11,275 nucleotides of DNA from Rhizobiaceae bacterium UBA1291. Lineage in GTDB: Bacteria > Pseudomonadota > Alphaproteobacteria > Rhizobiales > Rhizobiaceae. Position 1 is the stretch's first letter. Each line of letters begins with the position of its first letter. The notes under the pieces are model-generated. The model was not told the origin of the DNA. It was given only the letters and a program-made list of their open reading frames with translations, and did no database searches. Location: contig DBUL01000021.1 of assembly GCA_002307905.1 (NCBI GenBank), forward strand, positions 9,099 to 20,373, given 5' to 3'. Below are positions 1 to 7,565 of this stretch, in pieces. Position numbers and translations under genes: made by a program.

Positions 1-505
1 TGAAACCCTTGGAAATATCGGCCGTGAAAACGCCGATGGTCGCCACCTGGCGGTCGTCCTGCATCAGCTTGCCGTCGGCGCCGACGCTCGGCGGACCACC
101 CGCGCGGTTCAGCTGGATCGGCGCACCGCCGGCGTCAAGCACCGGATAGCCGCGCACCGAAACCAGTTCACCGGTCTCCTTCATGGTGAAGCGCCCGTCG
201 CGGGTCAGCACCTGGCCGGCCGGCGTATCGAGAGCGAACCAGGCGTCGCCCTTGATGGCGAAATCGAGCGCATTGCCGGTCTGTGCGAGTTCGCCATTCT
301 TGGTCGACAGGTAGTCGTTGCCCTGGTTGACGAAGGCGATCTTCGCATTGATGTCGTTCTGCGTCTTGCTCAGCACCTCGTCGAACTTGACCTCGGTGGA
401 GCGGAAACCAACCGTATTGAGGTTGGCCATGTTGTCGGCGATCGTGGTCAGGCGACGCTCGAGCGCCATCTGCGAGGACAGGGATACGTATAATCCGGAT
501 TGCAC
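1..505 (-). CDS. flgF: Flagellar proximal rod protein FlgF (3' end cut by window edge)
   Basis: FlgF is one of the proximal rod proteins of the flagellar basal body, exported by the flagellar type III apparatus and assembled in the periplasm. The 168 visible codons begin QSGLYVSLSSQMALERRL. They carry the flagellar rod N-terminal signature at residues 23-34 (ADN-ANxNTVGF), then the usual core patterns TGNALDFAIKGDAWF and TRDGRFTMKETGELVSVRGY. Rod proteins of this class are about 240 residues, so roughly a third is missing beyond base 1. The start is GTG at 503-505. It is preceded by GGAGG with a 7-base spacing, and that ribosome site lies inside the end of the upstream DUF1217 gene. The GTG follows that gene's TAA immediately and in the same frame, so the two are translationally linked and form one minus-strand operon. 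FlgG is the closest alternative, but the N-terminus and the context match rhizobial FlgF. Confidence 0.93.
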   Translation of the reverse strand, partial: MQSGLYVSLSSQMALERRLTTIADNMANLNTVGFRSTEVKFDEVLSKTQNDINAKIAFVNQGNDYLSTKNGELAQTGNALDFAIKGDAWFALDTPAGQVLTRDGRFTMKETGELVSVRGYPVLDAGGAPIQLNRAGGPPSVGADGKLMQDDRQVATIGVFTADISKGF

Positions 506-1285
506 TTAGCTGCCTCCGAGCTTCAAGGAATTGATGGAGATGAGAAGGTCCGGCGAGATGCCGTAGCCCGACGAGGAACCGAAGACCGCCAGCGGATCAT
601 AACTGTCCGAAGGATTTTCAAGCTCCCACAATGCGGTGAAGCGCTCCAGGAACCTGCCCGTCTTCTCGGCGTCCTGGAAATCCTCGATATCAAGCATGCG
701 CTTGATAAAGTCGGCCTGCCGGTCGATATCCGCCGCTGCGAACTCATCCGGCAGCTGCAGCGCAGTGCGCACCACCTTGGCCAGCGCCTCGTCGGCCAGG
801 ATGTCCATGGCGGAGGTGATTTTCGACGCATTGCGTTCGAAGTAGAGTGCCAGGCGGACCCCCGTATTGTCGTTGCCTGCCTCTTGCTCCAGCGTCTCGC
901 GCATATAGAGATCCACCACACCCTGCTGGGCCTTGCCGAAGGACGTCGCGGCAGCACCCTGGGCTTCGAAATTGAGCGAGGTGGCGAGGTTGGCGTAGCG
1001 ATTGTCGGACAACTGATTGGCGAAGGCATCGTCGCGGGAGACACCTTCAGTCAGGACCTTCCGGATGAAGGCCTTGGCATAGGCCATGTCTTCCAGTCCG
1101 TGCGCTTTGAGCGCATAGTTATAGAGACGCGTGTCCGCCATGAAATCGTCGACTGACTTGATGTCGCCGATCTTCGACAAATAGTATTCGGTTTCGCGCG
1201 CCACGTCCGGTGCCTTGGCAACGCGCTCGATCGATTTGTCGATGTTCTGCGTAATCAGCTTGTAACTCGTGTAGGTCGTCGTCAC
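506..1285 (-). CDS. DUF1217 family protein of unknown function, flagellar-cluster associated
   Basis: A 259-residue soluble protein with no signal peptide or membrane segment. It starts with a Thr-rich TTTYTSYKL stretch and is largely helical and acidic afterwards, with features such as YYLSKIGDIKSVDDF and YNYALKAHGLEDMAYAKAFIRKVL. From memory these match the DUF1217 family, found next to flgF and motA in rhizobia. The function is not established. The location suggests a role in rod/basal-body assembly or export, which is inference. The open frame extends up to 1447, but that would run across the whole motA promoter region. The GTG at 1283-1285 is preferred because family members begin MTTTY and an AAAGG lies about 10 bases upstream. 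The gene ends with TAA at 506-508, abutting the flgF GTG with no bases between. Confidence 0.82.
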   Translation of the reverse strand: MTTTYTSYKLITQNIDKSIERVAKAPDVARETEYYLSKIGDIKSVDDFMADTRLYNYALKAHGLEDMAYAKAFIRKVLTEGVSRDDAFANQLSDNRYANLATSLNFEAQGAAATSFGKAQQGVVDLYMRETLEQEAGNDNTGVRLALYFERNASKITSAMDILADEALAKVVRTALQLPDEFAAADIDRQADFIKRMLDIEDFQDAEKTGRFLERFTALWELENPSDSYDPLAVFGSSSGYGISPDLLISINSLKLGGS

Positions 1286-1467
1286 GGTCGTTGCGCCTTT
1301 CGATATGGACAATCGGAAAATGCGTCCGTTATCGCTCTTCTTGCGGCAAAAGGCTTGCGCGAAGCTGTCTGTAGGTTCACAAACCGTCAACGCTTGGGGT
1401 TCAGCCTCACGCAAGGCAAGGCCCGTATCGCTTGTGCTGAAAAGCAACGTTCAGATGCGGGCACAAT
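1286..1467. promoter_or_regulatory. Divergent promoter region between the DUF1217-flgF operon and the motA operon
   Basis: These 182 bp lie between the GTG of the minus-strand DUF1217 gene and the ATG of motA, so they should hold promoters for both transcripts. By analogy with S. meliloti they would be activated by Rem, which is under VisNR control. The hexamer CTTGCG occurs at 1340-1345 and 1354-1359, with its complement CGCAAG at 1410-1415, as possible binding-site elements. I could not assign convincing -35/-10 boxes, and no intrinsic terminator is visible here. Confidence 0.6.
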
Positions 1468-2340
1468 ATGAATATCATCATCGGACTCGTGATTACCTTT
1501 GGCTGCGTCCTCGGCGGGTTCATGGCCATGGGCGGCCACCTCGACGTTCTCGTGCAGCCGTTTGAGCTCGTTATCATCGGCGGAGCCGGCCTCGGCGGCT
1601 TCATCATGGCCAACCCGATGAAAGTCGTAAAAGACTCGGGCAAGGCGCTGGTGGAGGCCTTCAAGCACTCGGTTCCCAAGGAACGGGCCTATCTCGACGT
1701 TCTCGGCGTGCTCTATTCTCTCATGCGCGACCTGCGAACCAAGTCGCGCAACGAGATCGAAGCTCATATCGACAATCCCGAGGAATCCTCGATCTTCCAG
1801 GCTGCCCCGACTGTCCTGAAGAACAAGGACCTGACGGCGTTCATCTGCGACTACGTCCGCCTCATCATCATCGGAAATGCCCGCAGCCATGAGATCGAGG
1901 CGCTGATGGATGAGGAAATCAACACCATCCTGCACGACAAGATGAAGCCGTACCACTCGATCGTCACCATGAGCGACGCCTTCCCGGCGATCGGTATCGT
2001 CGCGGCGGTTCTCGGTGTCATCAAGGCCATGGGCAAGATCAACGAATCACCGGAAGTGCTCGGCGGACTGATCGGCGCCGCACTCGTCGGCACAATGCTC
2101 GGCATCGTGCTTTCCTACTCGGTCACCAGTCCAATCGCCGCTCAGATCAAGATTGTCCGGACCAAGCAGCATCGGCTCTACATCATCGTCAAGCAGACGC
2201 TGCTGGCATACATGAACGGCTCCGTGCCGCAGGTCGCTCTCGAATACGGCCGCAAGACCATCTCCTCTTACGAGCGGCCCTCGATCGATGCGGTCGAGCA
2301 GGAAATGATGAACCCGGGCGGTGAGAACAAGGCGGCATGA
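1468..2340 (+). CDS. motA: Flagellar motor stator protein MotA
   Basis: MotA forms the inner-membrane proton channel with MotB and pushes on FliG to generate torque. The 290-residue product has four membrane segments at roughly residues 2-21, 33-50, 170-190 and 198-222, with a large cytoplasmic loop between the second and third. The key residues known from E. coli fall at identical numbers: Arg90 and Glu98 in the loop, which contact FliG electrostatically, and Pro173 and Pro222 at the channel. The length matches the family (about 290-295). The start ATG at 1468 gives the typical MNIIIG N-terminus, although the ribosome site is weak (GCGGG). It is the first gene of the plus-strand motor operon, and its TGA overlaps the fliM ATG (ATGA). 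No motB is in this window; in rhizobia it lies elsewhere in the flagellar region. Confidence 0.97.
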   Translation: MNIIIGLVITFGCVLGGFMAMGGHLDVLVQPFELVIIGGAGLGGFIMANPMKVVKDSGKALVEAFKHSVPKERAYLDVLGVLYSLMRDLRTKSRNEIEAHIDNPEESSIFQAAPTVLKNKDLTAFICDYVRLIIIGNARSHEIEALMDEEINTILHDKMKPYHSIVTMSDAFPAIGIVAAVLGVIKAMGKINESPEVLGGLIGAALVGTMLGIVLSYSVTSPIAAQIKIVRTKQHRLYIIVKQTLLAYMNGSVPQVALEYGRKTISSYERPSIDAVEQEMMNPGGENKAA

Positions 2341-3290
2341 CGATGACCGAACTCGCGACCAAACCTGCGCCCGCCATAAAACACGATCTGCTGGCCCGTC
2401 TCACGGGGGCGCTCGGAGACCGCGAAACGGTCGCCAAGATCTGCGCCGATTTCGGTGAGCTTTATACCGTATTCCTGCCAGACATCTTGCAGAGCGAGAC
2501 CGGTCTTGTGATGGAGGTCGCTTATGCCGGTCATGACAGCGGCATGATGAGCGACCTGATCGCCGACCTCGGCGATAATGTCGTTTTGGCAGATATGCAG
2601 CTGCGAAACTGGTGTCCGCATTTCGTCCTGGCCTGTGGCAACAGCTTCGTCATTACGCTGATGGAAAACCTGCTGGGTGCCCTGCCCGAGACGATCGAAG
2701 ACCCGATCCACCGCCCCCTGTCGCGCATCGAACTCGATTTGTCCTCCACGGTGTTCGACAAGATCGCCAATGTATTGCGCTCGGGCGTCAACGCGCCTGG
2801 CGGATTCGAACCGATGATCGACAAGCCGCACAATGCGGAGGACCGCCCGAAGCCCGAAGCGGATTACGTCGATCAGTTCGCCGCAACCATCAAGATGCGT
2901 ATCGAACTCGGTACGGTTTCCTCCGAATTCTACCTCGTCGTGCCACAGAAGGCGTTGCTAAAGTCCGTGGTTACGGTGCCGAAGTCAAAGAACCAGATGT
3001 CGCGCAACAAGAAAGAATGGGCCGAACAGATTGCCGAGCAGGTGCGTCGCTCGCAGGTCACCCTGCAGGCGAAGATCCGTCTGCAGACCTTGACGCTAAA
3101 CACCATTTCGCGCCTTGCGGCCGGCGACGTCATCGCCTTCCACGACAAGGGCGAGGTGATGGTGGACGTCAGCGCCAACGGGAAGGAAATGTACCGCTGC
3201 GAATTCGGACGGGCGGGTGAACACTATACCGTCCGGGTCAAAGACAACATCAGCAGCGAAGACGAGATACTGAAGCATTTGATGGGCTAA
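2337..3290 (+). CDS. fliM: Flagellar motor switch protein FliM (divergent)
   Basis: FliM is the middle component of the C-ring; it binds FliG, FliN and, in most bacteria, phosphorylated CheY. The 317-residue product fits the family length. It has a CheC/CheX-like middle domain (about residues 30-215) and a SpoA/surface-presentation domain (about 235-305, including the [20 protein letters not shown] and [11 protein letters not shown] stretches). It is divergent: no EIDxLLN-like CheY-binding peptide is visible at the N-terminus ([20 protein letters not shown]), and the GGxG motif of enterobacterial FliM appears as GALP around residues 114-117. The identity rests on the SpoA domain, the size and the position between motA and fliN. 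The start is the ATG at 2337 overlapping the motA stop; an ATG at 2343 is an equally possible start two codons later. Confidence 0.93.
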   Translation: MTMTELATKPAPAIKHDLLARLTGALGDRETVAKICADFGELYTVFLPDILQSETGLVMEVAYAGHDSGMMSDLIADLGDNVVLADMQLRNWCPHFVLACGNSFVITLMENLLGALPETIEDPIHRPLSRIELDLSSTVFDKIANVLRSGVNAPGGFEPMIDKPHNAEDRPKPEADYVDQFAATIKMRIELGTVSSEFYLVVPQKALLKSVVTVPKSKNQMSRNKKEWAEQIAEQVRRSQVTLQAKIRLQTLTLNTISRLAAGDVIAFHDKGEVMVDVSANGKEMYRCEFGRAGEHYTVRVKDNISSEDEILKHLMG

Positions 3291-3298
3291 GCCATTTG

Positions 3299-3324
3299 GA
3301 CCTGCCTTGGCGGCAAGGCAGGTT
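3299..3324 (+). repeat. Perfect 10-bp stem inverted repeat between fliM and fliN
   Basis: ACCTGCCTTG (3300-3309) and CAAGGCAGGT (3314-3323) pair perfectly around a GCGG tetraloop, with one possible extra G-T pair outside. The hairpin begins ten bases after the fliM stop and is not followed by a run of T, so it is not a standard intrinsic terminator. It could protect or process the mRNA, or tune fliN expression. It also argues against the TTG at 3307 as the fliN start, since that codon lies inside the stem. Confidence 0.8.
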
Positions 3325-3354
3325 GAGGCAAGTTTCAACGGGAATAATCAATCC

Positions 3355-3972
3355 ATGGCTACGAAGAAGACACCCATTATCGAGGACGACGCCCTGGCAA
3401 TGCCGGGCAGCGATACCGATTTCGACCAGGCGATCGACGACCTGCGAGGCGTTCTGAAGAATGATGCTCAAGGCACGTTGCCCGATATCGGTTCCGATTT
3501 CGGCGGCGGGATTGGTGACGACTTCGCCATGGGCGACGACAAGTCCGACCCGCTTTCGGCGTTCGAAAGCGATTTCGGCGGAGGCGCGCTCGACAGTCCG
3601 TCGACGGATTTTGGCGGCAGCGACGCTTTCGGGGGCGGCTCCCTCGGGGACACTTCGTTTGGCGATACATCCTTCGGTGCAGCACCGAGCTCGCCGTCCG
3701 AACCAGGCAGCGCACTCAACGCCAACCTCGACCTCATCATGGACATTCCGATCGAGGTGCAAATCGTCCTCGGGTCGAGCCGTATGCAGGTCTCCGGTCT
3801 GATGAATCTCGAGGAGGGAGCCATCATCGCTCTCGACAAGAAGATCGGCGAGCCCGTGGAGATCATGGTGAACGGTCGCCGCATCGCGCGGGGCGAGATC
3901 ACCGTACTCGAGAATGATGACACGCGCTTCGGCGTCAAGCTGATTGAAGTAATGGGTACCAAGATGTCCTGA
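3355..3972 (+). CDS. fliN: Flagellar motor switch protein FliN with long Gly/Asp/Phe-rich N-terminal extension
   Basis: FliN forms the lower part of the C-ring and helps dock export substrates. Residues 124-200 of the 205-residue product are a clear SpoA domain: a [15 protein letters not shown] stretch, then [31 protein letters not shown] and [10 protein letters not shown]. Residues 40-115 are low-complexity and probably disordered, with recurring [SDT]DFGGG/FGG units. This makes the protein clearly longer than E. coli FliN (about 137 residues). The frame is open from a TTG at 3307, but the ATG at 3355 is preferred because it gives MATKKT and clears the intercistronic hairpin. The ribosome site before it is weak (GGGA about a dozen bases upstream). 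fliG follows after 29 bases. Confidence 0.94.
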   Translation: MATKKTPIIEDDALAMPGSDTDFDQAIDDLRGVLKNDAQGTLPDIGSDFGGGIGDDFAMGDDKSDPLSAFESDFGGGALDSPSTDFGGSDAFGGGSLGDTSFGDTSFGAAPSSPSEPGSALNANLDLIMDIPIEVQIVLGSSRMQVSGLMNLEEGAIIALDKKIGEPVEIMVNGRRIARGEITVLENDDTRFGVKLIEVMGTKMS

Positions 3973-4001
3973 CCCGGTTCCAGGGCCAGAGAGGAAAGAC
4001 C

Positions 4002-5039
4002 ATGATGGACTTTGACGATTTCGGCGGCTCCATGACGGCAAAACCGCTGTCCCAGGCCGACAAGGCCGCGGCTGTGCTGCTGGCCATGGGCAAGGGCGTG
4101 GCGGGAAAGCTGCTGAAATACTTCACACAGGCGGAATTGCAGACGATCATTGCCTCGGCCCAGACGCTGCGCACCATTCCGCCGGACGAACTGCAGGAAC
4201 TCGTGAACGAGTTCGAGGATCTGTTCACCGAAGGAACGGGCCTCATGGACAATGCCAAGGCGATAGAGAGCATTCTCGAAGAAGGCCTCACCCCGGAAGA
4301 GGTTGACGGCCTGCTCGGTCGCCGTACCGCCTTCCAGGCATATGAATCCTCGATCTGGGATCGCTTGCAGGACGCAGACCCGGACTTCATCGCCAAATTC
4401 CTGATGCGCGAGCATCCCCAGACGGTCGCCTATATTCTGTCCATGCTTCCGTCCTCCTTCGGCGCCAAGGTGCTGTTGAAGCTGCCGGAAAGCCGGCGCG
4501 CCGACATCATGAACCGCACCGTCAACCTGAAGAACGTCAGCCCCAAGGCGGCGCAGATCATTGAGAACCGCGTTCACCAGCTGATCGCTGAGATCGATGC
4601 CGACCGGAACTCGATGGGTTCGTCGAAGGTGGCCGAACTGATGAACGAACTGGACAAGCCAGATGTGGATACCTTGCTCAGCTCGCTGGAATCGATCAGC
4701 AAGGAATCCGTCAACAAGGTTCGTCCGAAGATCTTCCTGTTCGAAGACCTGCTGGCCATGCCGCAGCGCAGCCGCGTCCTTTTGCTCAACGACATCTCCG
4801 GCGACATCCTCACGATGGCGCTGCGCGGTGCCTCGGCGGAAATCAAGGAATGCGTGCTCTCGGCGATCAGCCCGCGCGCGCGCCGCATGATCGAATCCGA
4901 CCTCCAGACCGGAACTGCGGGCATAAATCCGCGCGAGATCGCGATTGCCCGGCGTGCCGTCGCGCAGGAAGCGATACGTCTCGCCAATGCAGGTCAGATC
5001 CAGCTCAAGGAAACCGAAGGCGACCAGCAGGCAGCCTGA
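4002..5039 (+). CDS. fliG: Flagellar motor switch protein FliG
   Basis: FliG links the MS ring (FliF) to the C-ring and receives torque from MotA. The 345-residue product matches the family length and has the three FliG parts: an N-terminal FliF-binding domain (about 15-110, starting LSQADKAAAVLLAMG), a middle domain with the EHPQ motif at residues 137-140, and a C-terminal torque domain (about 245-335). In the torque helix, counterparts of E. coli K264, R281 and D289 are Arg275, Arg292 and Asp300. D288 appears to be Ser299, and I see no clear R297 counterpart at the aligned position. The ATG at 4002 has a good GAGG ribosome site 7 bases upstream; a second ATG follows at once. It lies 29 bases after fliN in the motor operon. 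Confidence 0.97.
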   Translation: MMDFDDFGGSMTAKPLSQADKAAAVLLAMGKGVAGKLLKYFTQAELQTIIASAQTLRTIPPDELQELVNEFEDLFTEGTGLMDNAKAIESILEEGLTPEEVDGLLGRRTAFQAYESSIWDRLQDADPDFIAKFLMREHPQTVAYILSMLPSSFGAKVLLKLPESRRADIMNRTVNLKNVSPKAAQIIENRVHQLIAEIDADRNSMGSSKVAELMNELDKPDVDTLLSSLESISKESVNKVRPKIFLFEDLLAMPQRSRVLLLNDISGDILTMALRGASAEIKECVLSAISPRARRMIESDLQTGTAGINPREIAIARRAVAQEAIRLANAGQIQLKETEGDQQAA

Positions 5040-5063
5040 GGCCAGACTGACTGTTGATAACTA

Positions 5064-5114
5064 GACGCTTGCTGCGCCCGCCGATTGAATGCCAATCGGC
5101 GGGCGTTTAGCGTC
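5064..5114 (+). terminator. Long inverted repeat after fliG (13-bp perfect stem, possible partial terminator)
   Basis: CGCCCGCCGATTG (5075-5087) and CAATCGGCGGGCG (5093-5105) pair perfectly around AATGC. An outer GACGCT/AGCGTC pair (5064-5069 with 5109-5114) can extend the structure. Only TTT follows the main stem before AGCG, so termination is likely partial at best. It sits 35 bases after the fliG stop and about 140 bases before flhB, where it could lower export-gate expression relative to the abundant switch proteins or stabilise the upstream mRNA. Confidence 0.6.
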
Positions 5115-5252
5115 CAGCAAAGATCGGCGGAATTGCCCGACAGCCAGATATGCCGGCCAAGACTGTGACCGTATTGACTTGGCCGGACCAGGCCACGGAC
5201 GGACGATGGCATCCGCCCCTTGTCCGCGTTTCTGGCAAACAAGGAAAAAGCC
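5115..5252 (+). promoter_or_regulatory. flhB upstream leader
   Basis: These 138 bases lie between the strong fliG-flhB hairpin and the flhB GTG. No plausible gene is seen. The spacing and the hairpin make a separate flhB promoter possible, but I see no convincing -35/-10 pair. The flhB ribosome site AAGGA lies 7 bases before the GTG. Confidence 0.3.
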
Positions 5253-6335
5253 GTGTCCGACGATCAGGACAAAGACAGCAAAACAGAAGACCCCACCGAA
5301 AAAAAGATGCAGGACGCGGTAGAGAAGGGTAACACCCCGATCTCGCGCGAGGTGCCCATCTTCGCTGGGGCGCTCGCCTTCTACCTGTACTTCGTCTTCT
5401 TCCTGCCCTCAGGCGTGTCGCGAATCGCCGAAACGCTGCGCGACCTGTTCGAGCAGCCTGACCAGTGGCGAATCGATTCGGCGACCGACGTCGTCTCACT
5501 GTTCAGCCATCTTGCCTGGGAAGCTGCCGCCCTCCTTTTTCCAGCTTTCGCGCTCATCATGCTGTTCGGGGTGGGGTCGAACCTGCTGCAGCACGTGCCG
5601 AGTTTCGTACTTGAGCGAATCAGGCCGCAGGCCTCTCGGATCTCGCTTTCCAAGGGGTGGACGCGGTTATTCAGCGCCAACGGCCTCGTCGAATTCGGCA
5701 AGTCACTGTTCAAGATCGTCATCGTCTCGACCATCATGGTGTTTGCCCTGAAGTCGGAGTATTTCGCCACGCTCGACGCAATGTTCTCGGATCCGCAGGT
5801 GATCTTCGTCAAGTTCGCAGCGATCACGAAGAAGATCATGATCGTCATCCTGCTGGCCACCTTTGTGCTGGCAGTCGTCGACTTCTTCTGGACCCGGCAT
5901 CACTGGTACACCCAGTTGCGCATGACCAAGCAGGAGATCAAGGACGAACACAAGCAGGCACAGGGCGACCCGATCATTAAAGCGCGCCAGCGTTCGATCG
6001 CGCGCGACCGCGCCCGCCGGCGCATGATCAGCAACGTGCCCCGCGCCACGCTTGTCATCACCAACCCCACTCACTATGCAGTCGCGCTGCGCTATGTCAG
6101 GGAAGAAAACGAGGCGCCGGTGGTGATCGCCAAGGGCCAGGATCTGGTTGCTCTGAAGATTCGCGAGATCGCTCGCGAGAACGATATCCCCATTTTTGAG
6201 GATCCGCCGCTTGCCCGCTCCATGTTTGCGCAAGTCTCGGTCGATAGTGTCATACCGTCGATATTTTACAAAGCCATCGCGGAACTCGTCCATCGGGTTT
6301 ACGCCGCGAAGGCGCAGAAGAGACGGGTGCGCTAA
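5253..6335 (+). CDS. flhB: Flagellar export apparatus protein FlhB
   Basis: FlhB is the inner-membrane switch of the flagellar type III export gate. It changes specificity from rod/hook to filament proteins after self-cleavage. The 360-residue product has four membrane segments (roughly residues 37-52, 90-108, 150-167 and 190-213) and a cytoplasmic domain holding the NPTH autocleavage motif at residues 271-274. The conserved C-terminal pattern follows: [30 protein letters not shown]. The GTG at 5253 is chosen over an in-frame upstream start at 5220 because it gives the typical N-terminus [17 protein letters not shown] and has AAGGA 7 bases upstream. The length fits the family (about 350-385). 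It is separated from fliG by a 213-base gap with a strong hairpin and runs into the next small gene with a 5-base gap. Confidence 0.97.
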   Translation: MSDDQDKDSKTEDPTEKKMQDAVEKGNTPISREVPIFAGALAFYLYFVFFLPSGVSRIAETLRDLFEQPDQWRIDSATDVVSLFSHLAWEAAALLFPAFALIMLFGVGSNLLQHVPSFVLERIRPQASRISLSKGWTRLFSANGLVEFGKSLFKIVIVSTIMVFALKSEYFATLDAMFSDPQVIFVKFAAITKKIMIVILLATFVLAVVDFFWTRHHWYTQLRMTKQEIKDEHKQAQGDPIIKARQRSIARDRARRRMISNVPRATLVITNPTHYAVALRYVREENEAPVVIAKGQDLVALKIREIARENDIPIFEDPPLARSMFAQVSVDSVIPSIFYKAIAELVHRVYAAKAQKRRVR

Positions 6336-6340
6336 CTGCG

Positions 6341-6781
6341 ATGAAAAAATGCCCCTACACAACTCAGCGTGAACGCATCGTGGCCGAGGCGATCAGCCCC
6401 GTTGCCACCGAATTGCGGTTGCTCGACGCGGCGGACCTGATTTCCCTATTGCGCTTCGAGCTCTACGGGAATATCGCCGATCTCGTCTCCTCGGCGGCCG
6501 AGCTCTATTTCCATCCAGGCACGGTCAATTTCGGTGCCGGAGGCGAATACCGGCTCGAATGGGGCAGTGTCCCGGAGGTCGTTCTCGACCTGGAGATCAA
6601 GCCCAAGGATGTGACGATCTATGCGCAACTCTCGCTTGCCAGCGAACATGCCGGCCTCGAGATCAATCATATCGCCTTCCAGCAACCGTCTGGTGATCCG
6701 GATGAGAACACCCGCTTGCTGGAGAGCAGGTTGCGTGAAGCCCGCTTCGTCAAGTCGCGAAGCGATCAGCTTTACTCCTGA
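6341..6781 (+). CDS. Conserved-looking small protein of unknown function, last gene of the motor operon
   Basis: A 146-residue soluble, acidic protein with no signal peptide or membrane segment and no motif I recognise. The N-terminal third looks helical (AEAISPVATELRLLDAADLISLLRFELYGNIADLVSSAAELYF split across two helices). The middle is beta-like (VNFGAGGEYRLEWG, EVVLDLEIKPKDVTIYAQLSL). The C-terminal part is helical and basic (LLESRLREARFVKSRSDQLYS). The ATG at 6341 starts 5 bases after the flhB stop, so it is very likely cotranscribed and may be translationally coupled. A homologous unknown gene occupies this place between flhB and visR in S. meliloti as I remember it. A motility role is plausible by context only. 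It ends 15 bases before the stop of the converging visR, with no visible terminator between. Confidence 0.8.
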   Translation: MKKCPYTTQRERIVAEAISPVATELRLLDAADLISLLRFELYGNIADLVSSAAELYFHPGTVNFGAGGEYRLEWGSVPEVVLDLEIKPKDVTIYAQLSLASEHAGLEINHIAFQQPSGDPDENTRLLESRLREARFVKSRSDQLYS

Positions 6782-6796
6782 ACCAGGCGGCTTTGC

Positions 6797-7546
6797 TCAG
6801 GTGATGTAGCCGAGGCGGATCGCCTTGGCGATCGCCTGGATTCGGTTGACCGAATCGAGCTTGATCGTCGCCGATCCGAGATAGGCATTGACGGTGTGTG
6901 CCGAGAGCTTGAGGTGTCCGGCAATCTCATCGCTGGTGCGCCCGTCGCCCGCCAGTTGCAGGCAGGCGATCTCGCGCTCGCTCAAGGCTTCCGACGGCAT
7001 CGCCCGGCGCTCGTCGAGTTGCACAATTTCCGTCATGATCTTGCAGCATCGCCCATGCACGTCGAGAATCACCTCGCCGGGAATGTCGACCGCCCCGGTT
7101 GTCGGAAACATCATATAACCATTGCCGACGGCACCGAGCCGCACCGGGAACGCAATTCCCGAATAGGCCAGCACGCGCGGCTCCAGTTGGACGACGAACG
7201 GCACGAAATCCGAAGCCTCGGCAAAGCTGTCGCTCTGCTCGGCGCTCCACAACACCGGCAGGACCGACGTCTCGATGTGGCTGAGCAATGTCTCGGCATA
7301 GGCGGCGATGAAGGGCTCACTGCCCATTCCGTGCGCCGCTGGCCAGTTCTCGTATTCCGCCACCAGGCGGCGCTTCGAGAGCATGCCGGCCCCTGTCATC
7401 CGCAGCACGGCGAAACCACGCGCATGAAGCGCACGCTGCAGCGAAATCAGTTTGGGGAAGATGTCCGAGCGGGACGTCACCTGGCGGGAGGTCGATACCT
7501 TCAGATCCTCCCTTACGGTTTCGAACGGCCCCTCCGGATAGATCAT
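6797..7546 (-). CDS. visR: LuxR-family transcriptional regulator VisR
   Basis: With VisN, VisR activates motility at the top of the regulatory cascade in S. meliloti, through the regulator Rem. The 249-residue product has an N-terminal region resembling autoinducer-binding domains in position and size (about 30-175). A C-terminal LuxR/FixJ-type helix-turn-helix follows at about 187-249 (LSEREIACLQLAGDGRTSDEIA then LKLSAHTVNAYL). The usual His after TVxx is Tyr in the recognition region. I do not see the DP-type acyl-homoserine-lactone pocket pattern of TraR/LuxR, so the ligand, if any, is unknown. A GGGAAGGG ribosome site precedes the ATG at 7546, and the gene lies 19 bases downstream of visN. 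The assignment to VisR rather than VisN rests on order (visN first) and sequence memory. Confidence 0.93.
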   Translation of the reverse strand: MIYPEGPFETVREDLKVSTSRQVTSRSDIFPKLISLQRALHARGFAVLRMTGAGMLSKRRLVAEYENWPAAHGMGSEPFIAAYAETLLSHIETSVLPVLWSAEQSDSFAEASDFVPFVVQLEPRVLAYSGIAFPVRLGAVGNGYMMFPTTGAVDIPGEVILDVHGRCCKIMTEIVQLDERRAMPSEALSEREIACLQLAGDGRTSDEIAGHLKLSAHTVNAYLGSATIKLDSVNRIQAIAKAIRLGYIT

Positions 7547-7565
7547 GCCTGCCCTTCCCTTTTTG

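Noticed and set aside
500..1156. Long plus-strand open frame (218 codons) opposite the DUF1217 gene
   Set aside because: It is the antisense shadow of a recognisable minus-strand gene. It has His/Arg/Leu-rich composition without domain logic and no ribosome site that stands out.
1286..1447. Extension of the DUF1217 protein to a start at 1447
   Set aside because: The added 54 residues look unlike protein of this family and would cover almost the entire divergent promoter region. The GTG at 1285 gives the family-typical start.
3468..4577. Minus-strand open frame of 369 codons across fliN and fliG
   Set aside because: It lies fully antisense to two well-identified switch genes. The product is a typical GC-rich antisense translation, with no recognisable family.
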